Notes: generated by a model not told the origin, from the letters alone. Shown: positions 7,778 through 16,131, counted from the stretch's first letter. The stretch: DNA of 19,387 nt from an uncultured Bacilli bacterium (GCA_948750805.1 CAPZYV010000004.1:1-19387); one strand, 5' to 3'. A program made the numbers and translations.

Positions 7778-8056
7778 ATGTTCGGAAGTCCTGTAAGTAA
7801 TGGCCTTACTCTAACAAAAGTAATTGGAGGTATTTCAAAAACTCTTAGCATTGCAAATCAAGTTATTCCTCTTTATCGGGAAGCAAAACCTATGATTAAT
7901 AATGCTAAAACGATTCTTTCAGTATTAAAAGGTGTCAATACATCTAAAACTGGTAATAGTAGTGGTAATGCATCTACTAATATTACCCAACAAAAAAAAG
8001 ACACTCCTAAAGTAGAAAAGAAAGTTAATACTAACAATCCTGTATTCTTTTTATAA
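7778..8056 (+). CDS. YqfQ/VrrA-like small protein
   Basis: 92-aa protein of unknown function that resembles Bacillus YqfQ (VrrA-like). Evidence is modest but twofold. The N-terminal MFGSP and the central stretch NQVIPLYREAKPMINNAKTI (28-47), ending in LSVLKG, match the family's repeated pattern around 'P...PM..NAKT'. In Bacillus yqfQ also lies a few genes from trmK, rpoD and dnaG, as here. Residues 1-53 are the conserved part; residues 54-92 are a Ser/Asn/Thr/Lys-rich, low-complexity tail. No clear transmembrane segment. A strong AGGTGA ribosome site supports the start. The gene is convergent with trmK and the two coding regions overlap by 26 bases (8031-8056). Role unknown. Confidence 0.6.
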   Translation: MFGSPVSNGLTLTKVIGGISKTLSIANQVIPLYREAKPMINNAKTILSVLKGVNTSKTGNSSGNASTNITQQKKDTPKVEKKVNTNNPVFFL

Positions 8057-8678
8057 GTATCTTTTTTAAATATTTAATATTTCGTATATGAGTTAATCTC
8101 GTTAATAGATGTTTTTTAGGTATTTTAGCTAGTATATTTTGTTCTTTTTGTAGTAAGTATTCGTAGTACATTTTATTATTGCTATCGCCAAATTTTAAAA
8201 CATTTTTATTATAATAACGATAATCTTTAGTAAATAATATTATCGGGTAATATTTATTATTTTCTTTAACTATTATTTCTTTTTTTATATAAAAAGCTTG
8301 CTTTTTCATCTTTTTTCTTAAATTATAGAAATCATTATTACTACTAATAATATATTTTGAAATATCTTTGGGCGCTGAATTTACAATATCTAAAACTGTA
8401 TTAGTGCCAACTCCTGCAATAACTACGGTATTTATATTTTCGAGTTTTATATTTTTAAAACCATCAGATAAAAATGTTTCTATCTGTAAATTATGTTTCT
8501 TAATATTATTTTGAGCATTTAATAAAGCTTTATCACTAATATCTGATGCATAAACTTCTTTACATAAATTATTTTCTTTGAGATATATCGCTAAATAAGC
8601 ATGGTCACAACAAGTATCTATAACGATATCATCTTTATTAATTAAACTAGCTATTGTTTGTAATTTTAAATTAAGCAT
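8031..8678 (-). CDS. trmK: tRNA (adenine(22)-N1)-methyltransferase, TrmK family
   Basis: SAM-dependent enzyme that makes m1A22 in tRNA in Gram-positive bacteria. 215 aa. The SAM-binding motif I is VIDTCCDHAYLAIYL (19-33), corresponding to ADIGSDHAYLP in Bacillus TrmK; YASDISDKALLNAQNN (43-58) follows as motif II, and VVIAGVGTN (85-93) replaces the usual AGMGG. SSNND (112-116) sits where the family has QPN, and KENNKYYPIIL (138-148) matches the E..GK.YEV segment. C-terminal residues ~168-215 form the predicted coiled-coil domain. The fold is clear but several glycines of motif I and the AGMGG loop are lost, so it is a divergent member. Its ATG overlaps the rpoD stop (TAATG), so it is translationally coupled to rpoD as in Bacilli. 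The 3' end overlaps the convergent yqfQ-like gene by 26 bases. Confidence 0.83.
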   Translation of the reverse strand: MLNLKLQTIASLINKDDIVIDTCCDHAYLAIYLKENNLCKEVYASDISDKALLNAQNNIKKHNLQIETFLSDGFKNIKLENINTVVIAGVGTNTVLDIVNSAPKDISKYIISSNNDFYNLRKKMKKQAFYIKKEIIVKENNKYYPIILFTKDYRYYNKNVLKFGDSNNKMYYEYLLQKEQNILAKIPKKHLLTRLTHIRNIKYLKKILIKRIQDC

Positions 8679-9808
8679 TAGTCAGCAAGAAAATCCTTTA
8701 ATTTTTTAGCACGTGATGGATGGCGTAATTTACGTAAAGCTTTTGCTTCTATTTGACGAATACGTTCACGAGTTACATTAAACTTTTTACCAACTTCTTC
8801 AAGGGTATGGCAAGTTCCATCGACTAGGCCAAAGCGTAATTCTAATACTTCTTGTTCTCTTACTTGAAGTGTCATTAAAACACTTTTTATTTCTTCTTTT
8901 AATATTTCATTAGTTGCATATTCTTCTGGTGACATACTTGATTCGTCTTTAATGAAATCTCCTAAATGGGAATCATCTTCTTCGCCTATTGGCGTTTCAA
9001 GTGAAACAGGTTCTTGGCTTATTTTTATTACTTCTCGAACTTTTTCAACACTAATACCCATTTTTTTGGCAAGTTCTTCTTCTGAAGGTTCTCTATTTAA
9101 TTCCAAAGTAAGTTGTCTTTGAATACGAGACATTTTATTAATTGTTTCTACCATATGAACGGGTACTCTAATAGTTCTTGCTTGGTCAGCTAAAGCACGA
9201 GTTATTGCTTGTCTAATCCACCATGTTGCATAAGTTGAAAATTTATATCCTTTATCACTATCAAATTTATCAACTGCTTTCATTAAGCCGATATTCCCTT
9301 CTTGAATTAAATCAAGAAATAAAAGTCCTCGGCCAACATATCTTTTAGCAATACTTACAACTAAACGAAGATTAGATTCAGCTAGCTTATTCTTGGCAAT
9401 TTCATCACCTTCAGCGACTTTTTCGCTTAATTTTAATTCTTCATCTGGTGATAATAAAGAGATTCGTCCAATTTCTTTTAAATACATGCGAACTGGGTCA
9501 TTAATATTAATGTCCTTAGTCAATTCTGCATCTCCCAAAATAATTGGTTCTTCTTCAATTATTTTAGGGATTCCATCTTCAGTTTCACCTTCCTCATCAG
9601 AGGCTACTACTTGAATCTCATTTTCAATTAAAGTATTATATATTTCATCTAAACTATCATTATCAATATCTAATCCTTTTAAGGCATCAGCTAATTCTTC
9701 AAATGTAATATATTTTCTTTCTTTACCTAAAGCAATTAAATCACTAATTCTTTCTTCTAATGATTTAATTTCGACAATTTTTTTTACTCCTGTATTTTCG
9801 TTACTCAT
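8678..9808 (-). CDS. rpoD: RNA polymerase primary sigma factor (RpoD/SigA)
   Basis: Housekeeping sigma-70 factor that directs RNA polymerase to TTGACA/TATAAT promoters like those in this window. 376 aa, typical of Bacilli SigA. Region 1.1-like N-terminus (~15-68) with an acidic linker; region 1.2 from [16 protein letters not shown] (104-119); region 2 with [20 protein letters not shown] (154-173) and the -10 recognition segment [13 protein letters not shown] (183-195); region 3 (~217-293); region 4 with [13 protein letters not shown] (326-338) and the -35 helix-turn-helix [20 protein letters not shown] (345-364). The ATG overlaps the end of dnaG by 8 bases (ATGAGTAA) and the stop overlaps trmK by one base, so dnaG-rpoD-trmK is one tightly coupled operon. 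Confidence 0.97.
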   Translation of the reverse strand: MSNENTGVKKIVEIKSLEERISDLIALGKERKYITFEELADALKGLDIDNDSLDEIYNTLIENEIQVVASDEEGETEDGIPKIIEEEPIILGDAELTKDININDPVRMYLKEIGRISLLSPDEELKLSEKVAEGDEIAKNKLAESNLRLVVSIAKRYVGRGLLFLDLIQEGNIGLMKAVDKFDSDKGYKFSTYATWWIRQAITRALADQARTIRVPVHMVETINKMSRIQRQLTLELNREPSEEELAKKMGISVEKVREVIKISQEPVSLETPIGEEDDSHLGDFIKDESSMSPEEYATNEILKEEIKSVLMTLQVREQEVLELRFGLVDGTCHTLEEVGKKFNVTRERIRQIEAKALRKLRHPSRAKKLKDFLAD

Positions 9809-11552
9809 TTCCTACACATCCTTTTTTAATTTCTATTAATTTTTTTGCTAATTCTAATTTTTTATTTTCATCTAATTCACTAGCAATTTTTTGTTTCAAT
9901 TCTTTAATTTCTTGCTTCTTTACTTCTTGGTCACAAACATTTATAAATTCGTGAAAATCTTCCATTTTTAATTCTTCTAAATTAACTATTCTAATAATTT
10001 CTGCAACAGTATCATTAATTACTTCACTTGTTTCAGCAAAAGCAATAAAAGAAGCTAATTCAATTTTTTTATTTTTTTCATAATAATATATAATTTCATT
10101 AGATAAATCACGGTATTTTTTAATATTAAAGTACCCCAGCTCTTTTTTAAATATATCAATAAATTTACCATCACTCATCATGAAATATATAATATTTTGT
10201 GCAGCTATATCATACTTCGATAAGGCCACTTTGGCAAGCTTTTTTTGAGGCTTAACTTCAATTTTTTCTTGTGAAATTGTTAATCTAGCTAATTCATTTT
10301 TTAATGAGTCGAGTGGAATATTATATTCTTCACTCATTTTTTTCATTGTTAATTCCTTAGTTAACTCATCATCTATATCCTTAATGCTATTTATAATCTC
10401 TTTTATATATTTAACCAAATCTTCAGTTTTATTTAAATCTTTATTCTTTTTATAGTATTTTAATTTAAAATCTAAAAAGTTTAGAGGTTTACTAATATTA
10501 GCTATAATTGCATCAATTCCATTATTGATAATGTACTCATCCGGGTCTTTTTCGCCACTTAACCGAACCACAAAAGGTTCAATTCCCGCATTTTTTAATA
10601 TATCTCCATTTTGAATAGTCGCTATTTCTCCAGCATTATCATTATCAAACATTAATATTACTTTAGCCCTTAACTCTTTAATGATATTTACTTGGTCTTT
10701 AGTAAGGCTTGTTCCCATAAGTGCAACAACATTTTTAACGCCACTAGAATACATCCTAATCGCATCCATATTACCTTCAACAATAATAATTTCTTTTTTA
10801 CGTTTAATTTCATTTTTAGCTCGATGATAATTAAATAATATTTGTCCCTTTTTAAATATTATAGATTCTTTAGAATTTATATACTTAGCTTGGTCGTTTT
10901 TTTCATAAATTCTTCCTGTAAAACCTATCGGATTACCATCTAAATCATGAATAGGAAATATTATTCGGTTATTAAATACATCATTTATATATTCGCCACT
11001 ACGATTAATTAATCCTAAATTAAGTAACGTTTCTATTGCATAATTTTTATTAAGTAATAATTTATTTAAACTATAATTTTTATCTAATGCTAAACCTAAA
11101 TCAAAATCTTTAATAACTGTTTCATCTAAAGAGCGTTCTTTTAAATATACTTTAGCTTTTTTGCCTTCAAATGAATTTAAATTGTTTTGATAAAACTTTA
11201 ATGCTAAATTCATAATTTCATATTCTGTTTTATTATTATTTATTTTTTTATTTTCTTTTATTTTTGCATTAAATATTAAACCACATTTATCCGCGACTAT
11301 TTTAACCGCTTCTAAGAAAGAGACATTTTCATACTCTTTTACAAAAGTAAAAACATTACCAGCTGCCCCGCAAGAAAAACATTTATATATTTGTTTTTCT
11401 TCTGAAACACTCATACTTGGAGAGTGGTCTTCATGAAAAGGACAAACACCAAAATAATTTTTACCTTTTTGAGTAAGTGGTATATAACTAGATATAATAT
11501 CAATAATATTAGCACTTTTACGAATATTTTCTATTTCTGTATCCGTTACCAA
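9801..11552 (-). CDS. dnaG: DNA primase
   Basis: Synthesises RNA primers at the replication fork with the DnaB helicase. 583 aa. N-terminal CHC2 zinc-binding domain: [11 protein letters not shown] (36-46) with Cys37 and His40, then CFSCG with Cys58 and Cys61. The RNA polymerase core has a TOPRIM domain with [12 protein letters not shown] (256-267, catalytic Glu259) and MFDNDNAG (301-308, Asp303/Asp305); KDPDEYI (335-341) completes the metal site. The C-terminal ~130 residues are the helicase-interaction region, rich in Lys/Glu helices. The start is a TTG at 11550-11552, supported by a strong GAGGGTGA ribosome site (11558-11565) four bases upstream; no ATG competes. No clear promoter stands out; a TATAAG box at 11595-11600 is possible. 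First gene of the dnaG-rpoD-trmK operon. Confidence 0.96.
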   Translation of the reverse strand: MVTDTEIENIRKSANIIDIISSYIPLTQKGKNYFGVCPFHEDHSPSMSVSEEKQIYKCFSCGAAGNVFTFVKEYENVSFLEAVKIVADKCGLIFNAKIKENKKINNNKTEYEIMNLALKFYQNNLNSFEGKKAKVYLKERSLDETVIKDFDLGLALDKNYSLNKLLLNKNYAIETLLNLGLINRSGEYINDVFNNRIIFPIHDLDGNPIGFTGRIYEKNDQAKYINSKESIIFKKGQILFNYHRAKNEIKRKKEIIIVEGNMDAIRMYSSGVKNVVALMGTSLTKDQVNIIKELRAKVILMFDNDNAGEIATIQNGDILKNAGIEPFVVRLSGEKDPDEYIINNGIDAIIANISKPLNFLDFKLKYYKKNKDLNKTEDLVKYIKEIINSIKDIDDELTKELTMKKMSEEYNIPLDSLKNELARLTISQEKIEVKPQKKLAKVALSKYDIAAQNIIYFMMSDGKFIDIFKKELGYFNIKKYRDLSNEIIYYYEKNKKIELASFIAFAETSEVINDTVAEIIRIVNLEELKMEDFHEFINVCDQEVKKQEIKELKQKIASELDENKKLELAKKLIEIKKGCVGNE

Positions 11553-11615
11553 ACTATCACCCTCTTATTTTAGTTTCTATTATTAATTATTACCCTTATA
11601 TACCTAATTTCCTTT

Positions 11616-11652
11616 AAAAAAAGCAACTTTTTTTAAAAAAAGTTACTTTTTT
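11616..11652 (-). terminator. Strong terminator of the pilin-sortase operon
   Basis: In the minus-strand transcript, AAAAAAGTAAC pairs with GTTGCTTTTTT (11 pairs, one G-U). The seven-T and seven-A tracts between the arms can also pair, so the element is a long, nearly perfect palindrome. The 3' arm runs into the T tract. It begins at the TAA stop of the sortase gene (11651-11653) and insulates dnaG from the surface-protein operon. It is nearly symmetric, so it could also act on plus-strand transcription. Confidence 0.85.
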
Positions 11653-12202
11653 AGCCATTTTTCTCTATTTTTTTACTATTTTTTAATTCTGCATAATATA
11701 TTGTTTGAAGCTTATTATTATTTTTAGTACATGTAATTAAAGTTATTATATCTTTTTCATAGTTATTTAAAAATAATTCCCCTGTTTTATTTTGAAAATC
11801 TATTTCTATTATTTTATATTCATATAAATTATTTTCTAAATATAAATATATTAAATCATTAATTTGTAATTTATATAAGTTTTTAAAATATGATTGACTA
11901 CCATTTCCAGAATGACCTGCTAAAATTATATTACTAAATTCATTGGGAGGAAATATACTTTCTTTATGGACTAAAATATTGTCATTAATTTTATTTCTCG
12001 AATCTTCACTTCTAAAAAGCTCCCTAGTTAAGTCAATTTTAGGTATTTCTATAATAGCATAATAATCACTATTATTTTCTATTTTATCTTCAATATATTT
12101 TTGATAATTAATATCCGTAATTTTTATTTTCCCAAAATATATTATTAGTACTAAAACACTTAATATTATAAAACTAAATCCAATTATTTTATTTATTTTC
12201 AT
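11651..12202 (-). CDS. Sortase
   Basis: Membrane-anchored cysteine transpeptidase that cuts an LPXTG-like signal and links the protein to the wall or to a pilus subunit. 183 aa. Residues 5-24 are an N-terminal signal anchor (SFIILSVLVLIIYFG). The beta-barrel core has IIEIPKIDL (50-58), the catalytic His97 in ILAGHSGNG, YFKNLYKLQINDLIYLY (105-121), and catalytic Cys158 in TLITCTK (154-160). In NNNKLQTIYYAEL (161-173) the expected catalytic Arg appears as Gln166; no Arg is found near it, and the barrel seems otherwise intact. The start lies inside the upstream surface-protein gene, overlapping it by 14 bases, so the pair is co-transcribed and that protein, which ends in VPKTG, is the obvious substrate. 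The sortase class cannot be assigned firmly. Confidence 0.88.
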   Translation of the reverse strand: MKINKIIGFSFIILSVLVLIIYFGKIKITDINYQKYIEDKIENNSDYYAIIEIPKIDLTRELFRSEDSRNKINDNILVHKESIFPPNEFSNIILAGHSGNGSQSYFKNLYKLQINDLIYLYLENNLYEYKIIEIDFQNKTGELFLNNYEKDIITLITCTKNNNKLQTIYYAELKNSKKIEKNG

Positions 12203-13976
12203 TATAATTACAAATATAAACTCCTAAAAAGAGACCGATTACACATATTATAAGAGTAATTAATGCTTCATTGCTTCCTGTTTTAGGAACTTCTATTTTA
12301 TTAGAAAAGTTATCTTTTATTATATTATTAGTTTCCGTATCTTCTTTTAATTTGTTTATAATATTTATATTAACAGTTTCATTATTGTTTTCTATTTTAA
12401 ACATATAAGATTCACACGTTTCATAGCTATATGGCACTAAAACTTGTTCTAATATATAACTACCATAGGGAAGATTATTTAACATTAAACTACCAGTATT
12501 TGTTTCAAATATATCTAAATTATCACTTAATAAATAAGAATTGGTTTTTATATCTTTTATTCTAAAACTAGTTTTTTCTGTAATTAGCTTTTTATTTTCG
12601 TCTAAAATTTGGACTTTAATATTGCCTTTTATTTTTTCGCTCATTATATCAATATATTTATCTTCTTTATAGTTTTCATTTATTTCTATTATAACATCTT
12701 CTGGTTTTGTAAATCCTTCCAAAGTATTAGTTTCTCTAATAAGGAATTTACCATAGGGAAGATTAAGAGTAGCCTCTCCTACATCATTAGTTGTTATTTT
12801 TTGATAAACATTATTTGTTTTCGTATCAATTATATCAAATGTAACATTGCTAAAATCTATTTTTTTATCATTATCTACTATTTTCCTTAATTTTACTTTT
12901 TTTAATATAGCTTTTTTATTAATCGAAATATTTAAATCATCACTTTCAACCTTAAAGTCTATTTTCTCACTATTTTCATAAAAACCATAAGGTGAAGATA
13001 ATTCCTTTAAATAAAAGCTTCCTTTATATATTTCACTTAAATGTATTTTTCCTTCTTCATTAGCTTTAAAAGTACCGTAAAGTTCTCCAGGAGCATAATA
13101 AATACCATATAAAGCATCTTCTTTAGAAAGAGACGTATTATATTCATCAACTAAATTTATGGTTAAACTTGGATAAAGTATAGTTAAATAAGTAAAGCCT
13201 GTATATGAATCAATAGTTCCACGACTTAAAAATACTATAGAATCATTACTCTTATATAATTGTCGTTCTTTCTCAGCCTGAAACTCTTTTGTAAATATAA
13301 GGGAATGCTGACCTGGTTCGGTAAAAGATACCGTGATTTTATTTTCATTTATCACAATATTAGATGAGCCAATATAAGGAATAGTCATATCTTTTAGAAC
13401 ATGATGGTTATCAGTAAAAGTTATCTCTTCATTTATTTTTAAAGTAGCTATTGTGGAAAATGAATTTTCTTCCACAAACGATGGCAATGTATACATTTTA
13501 GCAATATCATTTTTAATCGCAGTTATTTCTTCTTCATACAAATTAATCTGATTATGGGCATCATCTACAAAATAGATTTCACCTGAAGTGCCTAAGACAT
13601 ATTCCCAAACTAAATATTGAGTAGCGATATACCAATTTAAAGTAGTTCTATTTTGATATCCATAGCCAAAATAAATAAATTTAGAAACTTCTTTATATAA
13701 ATTTTCATTTAAATCTATTAACCATGAATAATTATAAGCATTGACATTTTCACTTATAAAATCCTTTTCTGGATTAAGACTATATAATAAATCATTAGTA
13801 TCATGATTTTTTATTTTCTTCATTGATATATATTTTTCATCATTATTTATTTTTAAATAAAGGTTAACATTAGGAATTTCCTCTACTGCTTCGATATAGT
13901 TTGTTCTTGCTTCACTTTTTATTACAAAACTAAAAAAAGTTAAAATAGTAAAAATTATTTTTGTTCTTGTTTTCAT
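12189..13976 (-). CDS. Cell-wall-anchored surface protein with thioester-type and Cna-B/SpaA domains
   Basis: Large surface adhesin or pilin anchored by the adjacent sortase. 595 aa: signal peptide (1-23, ending SEA), then a domain (~25-175) resembling thioester adhesin domains, with the ATQYLVWEYV motif (118-127; Gln120). The partner Cys, usually in a 'YCIEPG'-like segment, seems to be Ser66 in LLYSLNPE; there is no other Cys before residue 521. Next come an intermediate beta domain (~175-270) and three SpaA/Cna-B-like beta-sandwich repeats at ~270-356, 365-450 and 451-545. Each repeat ends in a recognisable segment: YKGSFYLKELSSPYGF, LPYGKFLIRETNTLEGF and LPYGSYILEQVLVPYSYE. The C-terminus is a sorting signal: VPKTG (563-567), hydrophobic span (571-588), short tail. 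The ATG has a weak AGAAAG ribosome site. A promoter and structured leader lie upstream. Confidence 0.88.
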   Translation of the reverse strand: MKTRTKIIFTILTFFSFVIKSEARTNYIEAVEEIPNVNLYLKINNDEKYISMKKIKNHDTNDLLYSLNPEKDFISENVNAYNYSWLIDLNENLYKEVSKFIYFGYGYQNRTTLNWYIATQYLVWEYVLGTSGEIYFVDDAHNQINLYEEEITAIKNDIAKMYTLPSFVEENSFSTIATLKINEEITFTDNHHVLKDMTIPYIGSSNIVINENKITVSFTEPGQHSLIFTKEFQAEKERQLYKSNDSIVFLSRGTIDSYTGFTYLTILYPSLTINLVDEYNTSLSKEDALYGIYYAPGELYGTFKANEEGKIHLSEIYKGSFYLKELSSPYGFYENSEKIDFKVESDDLNISINKKAILKKVKLRKIVDNDKKIDFSNVTFDIIDTKTNNVYQKITTNDVGEATLNLPYGKFLIRETNTLEGFTKPEDVIIEINENYKEDKYIDIMSEKIKGNIKVQILDENKKLITEKTSFRIKDIKTNSYLLSDNLDIFETNTGSLMLNNLPYGSYILEQVLVPYSYETCESYMFKIENNNETVNINIINKLKEDTETNNIIKDNFSNKIEVPKTGSNEALITLIICVIGLFLGVYICNYNENK

Positions 13977-13999
13977 AATTTCTTTCTAGACAAAGAAAA

Positions 14000-14052
14000 A
14001 CTCGCAAAATTTTCCATTATCGTTTTGAAGATAATTAAATTTATTTACGAGT
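14000..14052 (-). promoter_or_regulatory. Two-tier hairpin in the leader of the pilin-sortase operon (attenuator or terminator)
   Basis: On the minus-strand transcript an outer stem pairs ACTCG (14048-14052) plus adjacent TAAA with TTTTG plus CGAGT (14000-14004). An inner stem pairs ATTATC (14030-14035) with GATAAT (14016-14021) around an 8-base loop. The outer stem is followed directly by TTTTTCTTT, as in an intrinsic terminator. The element lies just after the predicted transcription start and ~25 bases before the ATG. It may terminate rnfD read-through, attenuate the pilin operon, or both. It matches no riboswitch class I recognise. Confidence 0.5.
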
Positions 14053-14063
14053 AAGTATTTTCT

Positions 14064-14092
14064 ACTATAACATATAACTTTATTGATGTAAA
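14064..14092 (-). promoter_or_regulatory. Promoter of the pilin-sortase operon
   Basis: On the minus strand TTTACA (14087-14092) and TATAGT (14064-14069) are spaced exactly 17 bases, a good sigma-A match. The -35 lies inside the last codons of rnfD. Transcription would start near 14057, giving an ~80-base leader that contains the hairpin at 14000-14052. Confidence 0.62.
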
Positions 14093-14967
14093 TATTTTTT
14101 GTTATTTAATGTGTTAATGAGAGGAATTATAAGACTAGCTATAAAAATAGAAATGTATCCTACCTCATTAAAATTTAAAACTAAACTTAATAAACTAGCA
14201 CTAATTCCTATAATAATTCCATAAAGTATCATTCCTTTTTTACTATATGGAGTTATTTTAAAATCTGCTCCAACGAAGATAAAACTAAAATATACTGTGC
14301 CATTTAATAATAAAGATAAATTACTATTGTTTTTTATAATAAAGAAGCAAACTAAAGAAGTTAAAATAAAACTTAATGAAGCAAAGATAGCTACTTCTTT
14401 TTTATAATATTTATTAAACGATAATATAATAAAACTTATAATTACTAAAAATAAACTACTAGTAGCAATACCTCCAATGTTAAACCCTAGAAAATTATCA
14501 AAAGCATTATAATTAAATTTATTTAAAATTTCGCCAATATTTAAATAGGAATAAGAATTTAAAAGCAAAGCTAAGATTAGGAACATTCTAATCAATGCTG
14601 TAGAGTTAAAAAAAATATTTTTTCTGGTATTTAAAAATTTTATAATAAATAATAAAACAAATAACAAAATAGGATAAATTATCATATTCGTATTTAAAGA
14701 TATACTAGCCGAACATAATAAACATATTAGTAAATTTTCTTTAAAATTTTCTTTCGTAAAATATGTAATAGCTATAGCAACAATAATACTTATAAAATAA
14801 AAATAAAGAGGTATAAATAAGCTTTTTAAATTAATAAGATTATTTTGATATAATAAAATACCATTTTTGTAAAAACCAAAAATTAATAAAGGTATTAAAG
14901 CCAAAATGTAATTATTTAATAAGTCATAAGCGTTTTTAGGACTATGGATATAAGGCAATTTATTCAT
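14080..14967 (-). CDS. RnfD/NqrB-like membrane flavoprotein subunit
   Basis: Membrane subunit of the RnfD/NqrB family, which carries covalently bound FMN and couples electron flow to ion transport. 295 aa with about nine to ten hydrophobic segments. Family marks: N-terminal PYIHSPKNAYDL (5-16) resembles RnfD's 'spH...s....M'; FFNSTALIRM (119-128) corresponds to 'fNPtAl'; IGGIATSSL (164-172) aligns with the 'GETS' flavinylation site, with Thr169 as candidate FMN attachment; FVGADFKITPYSKKGMILYG (231-250) matches the conserved 'D..tsP....G..iyG' block. The ATG overlaps the rnfC stop by 8 bases, with an AGGGAGG ribosome site inside rnfC. No RnfG, E, A or B follows; the next gene is the surface pilin. 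Assigned by motif and by pairing with the RnfC-like gene; the sequence is divergent. Confidence 0.75.
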   Translation of the reverse strand: MNKLPYIHSPKNAYDLLNNYILALIPLLIFGFYKNGILLYQNNLINLKSLFIPLYFYFISIIVAIAITYFTKENFKENLLICLLCSASISLNTNMIIYPILLFVLLFIIKFLNTRKNIFFNSTALIRMFLILALLLNSYSYLNIGEILNKFNYNAFDNFLGFNIGGIATSSLFLVIISFIILSFNKYYKKEVAIFASLSFILTSLVCFFIIKNNSNLSLLLNGTVYFSFIFVGADFKITPYSKKGMILYGIIIGISASLLSLVLNFNEVGYISIFIASLIIPLINTLNNKKYLHQ

Positions 14968-16114
14968 TTCTTCCTCCCTCTAAATATTTATTAAAGTTTA
15001 TGTAACTAGGGCAAATATATGAACATAACCCGCATTTTATACATTTATCTTTGTTTTTTTTATAATATTGTTCATTTTGTAATAATAAAGGATTAATTTT
15101 TACTGGGCATATATCAATACAAGCCCCACAATTAATGCATTTTTCTTCTTTTTTTATAGCAGATTCTTTCATAATAAAGATACTATTTAAGTCTTTTGTA
15201 ACTATTAAATTATCAATATCACATTTACGACCAGCCATAAGACCATTTAAGATATAATCAAGAGGCTCATCTTTTAATTTTATTAAAGAATTGATAATAT
15301 CTTTAACTTTACTGCCTAACTTAGCTCGTATTACTGTTTGATTTAAAATCCCATTACCTGTAATTGTTATCAATTTATCACTTAATGGTCTATTTCTTTT
15401 AATTAAATTATATATATCATAAAAATTACTGGCTTTAATAATTATGGTATCTTTTTTAGTAAAATTTAAATATTGTAATAAAATATCCTCTTTATTTAAA
15501 AGATATAAATTAGGAACAATTTTTAAATTAATATTAGGATACATCCCAAGACATTCTAATAATTTACTTATATTTTCACTATTAGTAGATTTAACACATA
15601 TGGTAATCTTTAAATTATATATTTGTGATAATTCATCTAAAAGTTCTAAATAACCTTCAAAATAGAGAAAAAGATAAAAATTTTCTGTTACAACATAAGG
15701 TTCATCATCAAAAGAACTAAGAACTAATTCTTTCTTTTCATTTAAATTAATACTAAATTCAGATTTCAATAGACTAGTAAGTTTCTCTTTTTTGATATTT
15801 TTAATACTATTAATAATAGATGGTTTTTTTAAATATGCTTCTTTATAATTGTTTTCAATAACTAATACTTTTGTTGGACCGTTTACTGTTATTGAATCAC
15901 TTATGCCTTTAATATTGCCTGAAATAGGCGATTTAATAACTTTTTTAGCAAGCTTAAATAAAGGAGTTCCAAGAAGTATATCATCACTTTTCTTTATTAA
16001 TAATTTTGCTTCTTTTGTAATAGGTATAAAAACTAAGTCCGGTTTATCAAAATTTAAAACTTGACTTGAAACCATAATAGTCGGGTCTTTAGGAATTTCA
16101 ATTAGTCTTTGCAT
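14960..16114 (-). CDS. RnfC-like iron-sulfur protein
   Basis: Soluble electron-input subunit of the Rnf type. With the ATG at 16112-16114 it has 384 aa. This ATG has an AGGTGG ribosome site five bases upstream; the in-frame GTG at 16121 lies within that site and is less likely. The N-terminal ~90 residues form a biotinyl-like sandwich (FKLAKKVIKSPISGNIKGI). The middle part has the equivalent of the 'ECEP' segment as SFDDEPYVV. The Gly-rich GLGGAGFPT loop for FMN/NADH is absent: NIKKEKLTSLLKSEFSINL stands in its place. An SLBB-like segment follows (ITGNGILNQTVIRAKLG, then LNGLMAGRK). The C-terminus has two [4Fe-4S] motifs, CINCGACIDICP (Cys326/329/332/336) and CIKCGLCSYICP (Cys358/361/364/368). 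RnfD overlaps its stop. It may take electrons from a ferredoxin instead of NADH; that is inference. Confidence 0.78.
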   Translation of the reverse strand: MQRLIEIPKDPTIMVSSQVLNFDKPDLVFIPITKEAKLLIKKSDDILLGTPLFKLAKKVIKSPISGNIKGISDSITVNGPTKVLVIENNYKEAYLKKPSIINSIKNIKKEKLTSLLKSEFSINLNEKKELVLSSFDDEPYVVTENFYLFLYFEGYLELLDELSQIYNLKITICVKSTNSENISKLLECLGMYPNINLKIVPNLYLLNKEDILLQYLNFTKKDTIIIKASNFYDIYNLIKRNRPLSDKLITITGNGILNQTVIRAKLGSKVKDIINSLIKLKDEPLDYILNGLMAGRKCDIDNLIVTKDLNSIFIMKESAIKKEEKCINCGACIDICPVKINPLLLQNEQYYKKNKDKCIKCGLCSYICPSYINFNKYLEGGRNE

Positions 16115-16131
16115 TTTTACCACCTAACATA

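Noticed and set aside
9393..9614. Plus-strand open frame of 73 codons
   Set aside because: Antisense to rpoD; Ser-rich translation arises from the complement of the acidic linker codons.
12609..12890. Plus-strand open frame of 93 codons with hydrophobic, Phe/Ile/Tyr-rich product
   Set aside because: Antisense to the Lys/Asn-rich surface-protein gene; AAA and AAT codons read backwards give Phe and Ile, so the membrane-like look is an artefact.
14000..14052. Known riboswitch or T-box before the surface-protein operon
   Set aside because: None of the conserved sequence marks of T-box, c-di-GMP, SAM or similar elements is seen; only a two-tier hairpin and a T tract.
15444..16064. Two plus-strand open frames of about 70 codons each (15444-15653 and 15849-16064)
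   Set aside because: Both lie inside the rnfC-like gene on the opposite strand with no start signals or family resemblance.
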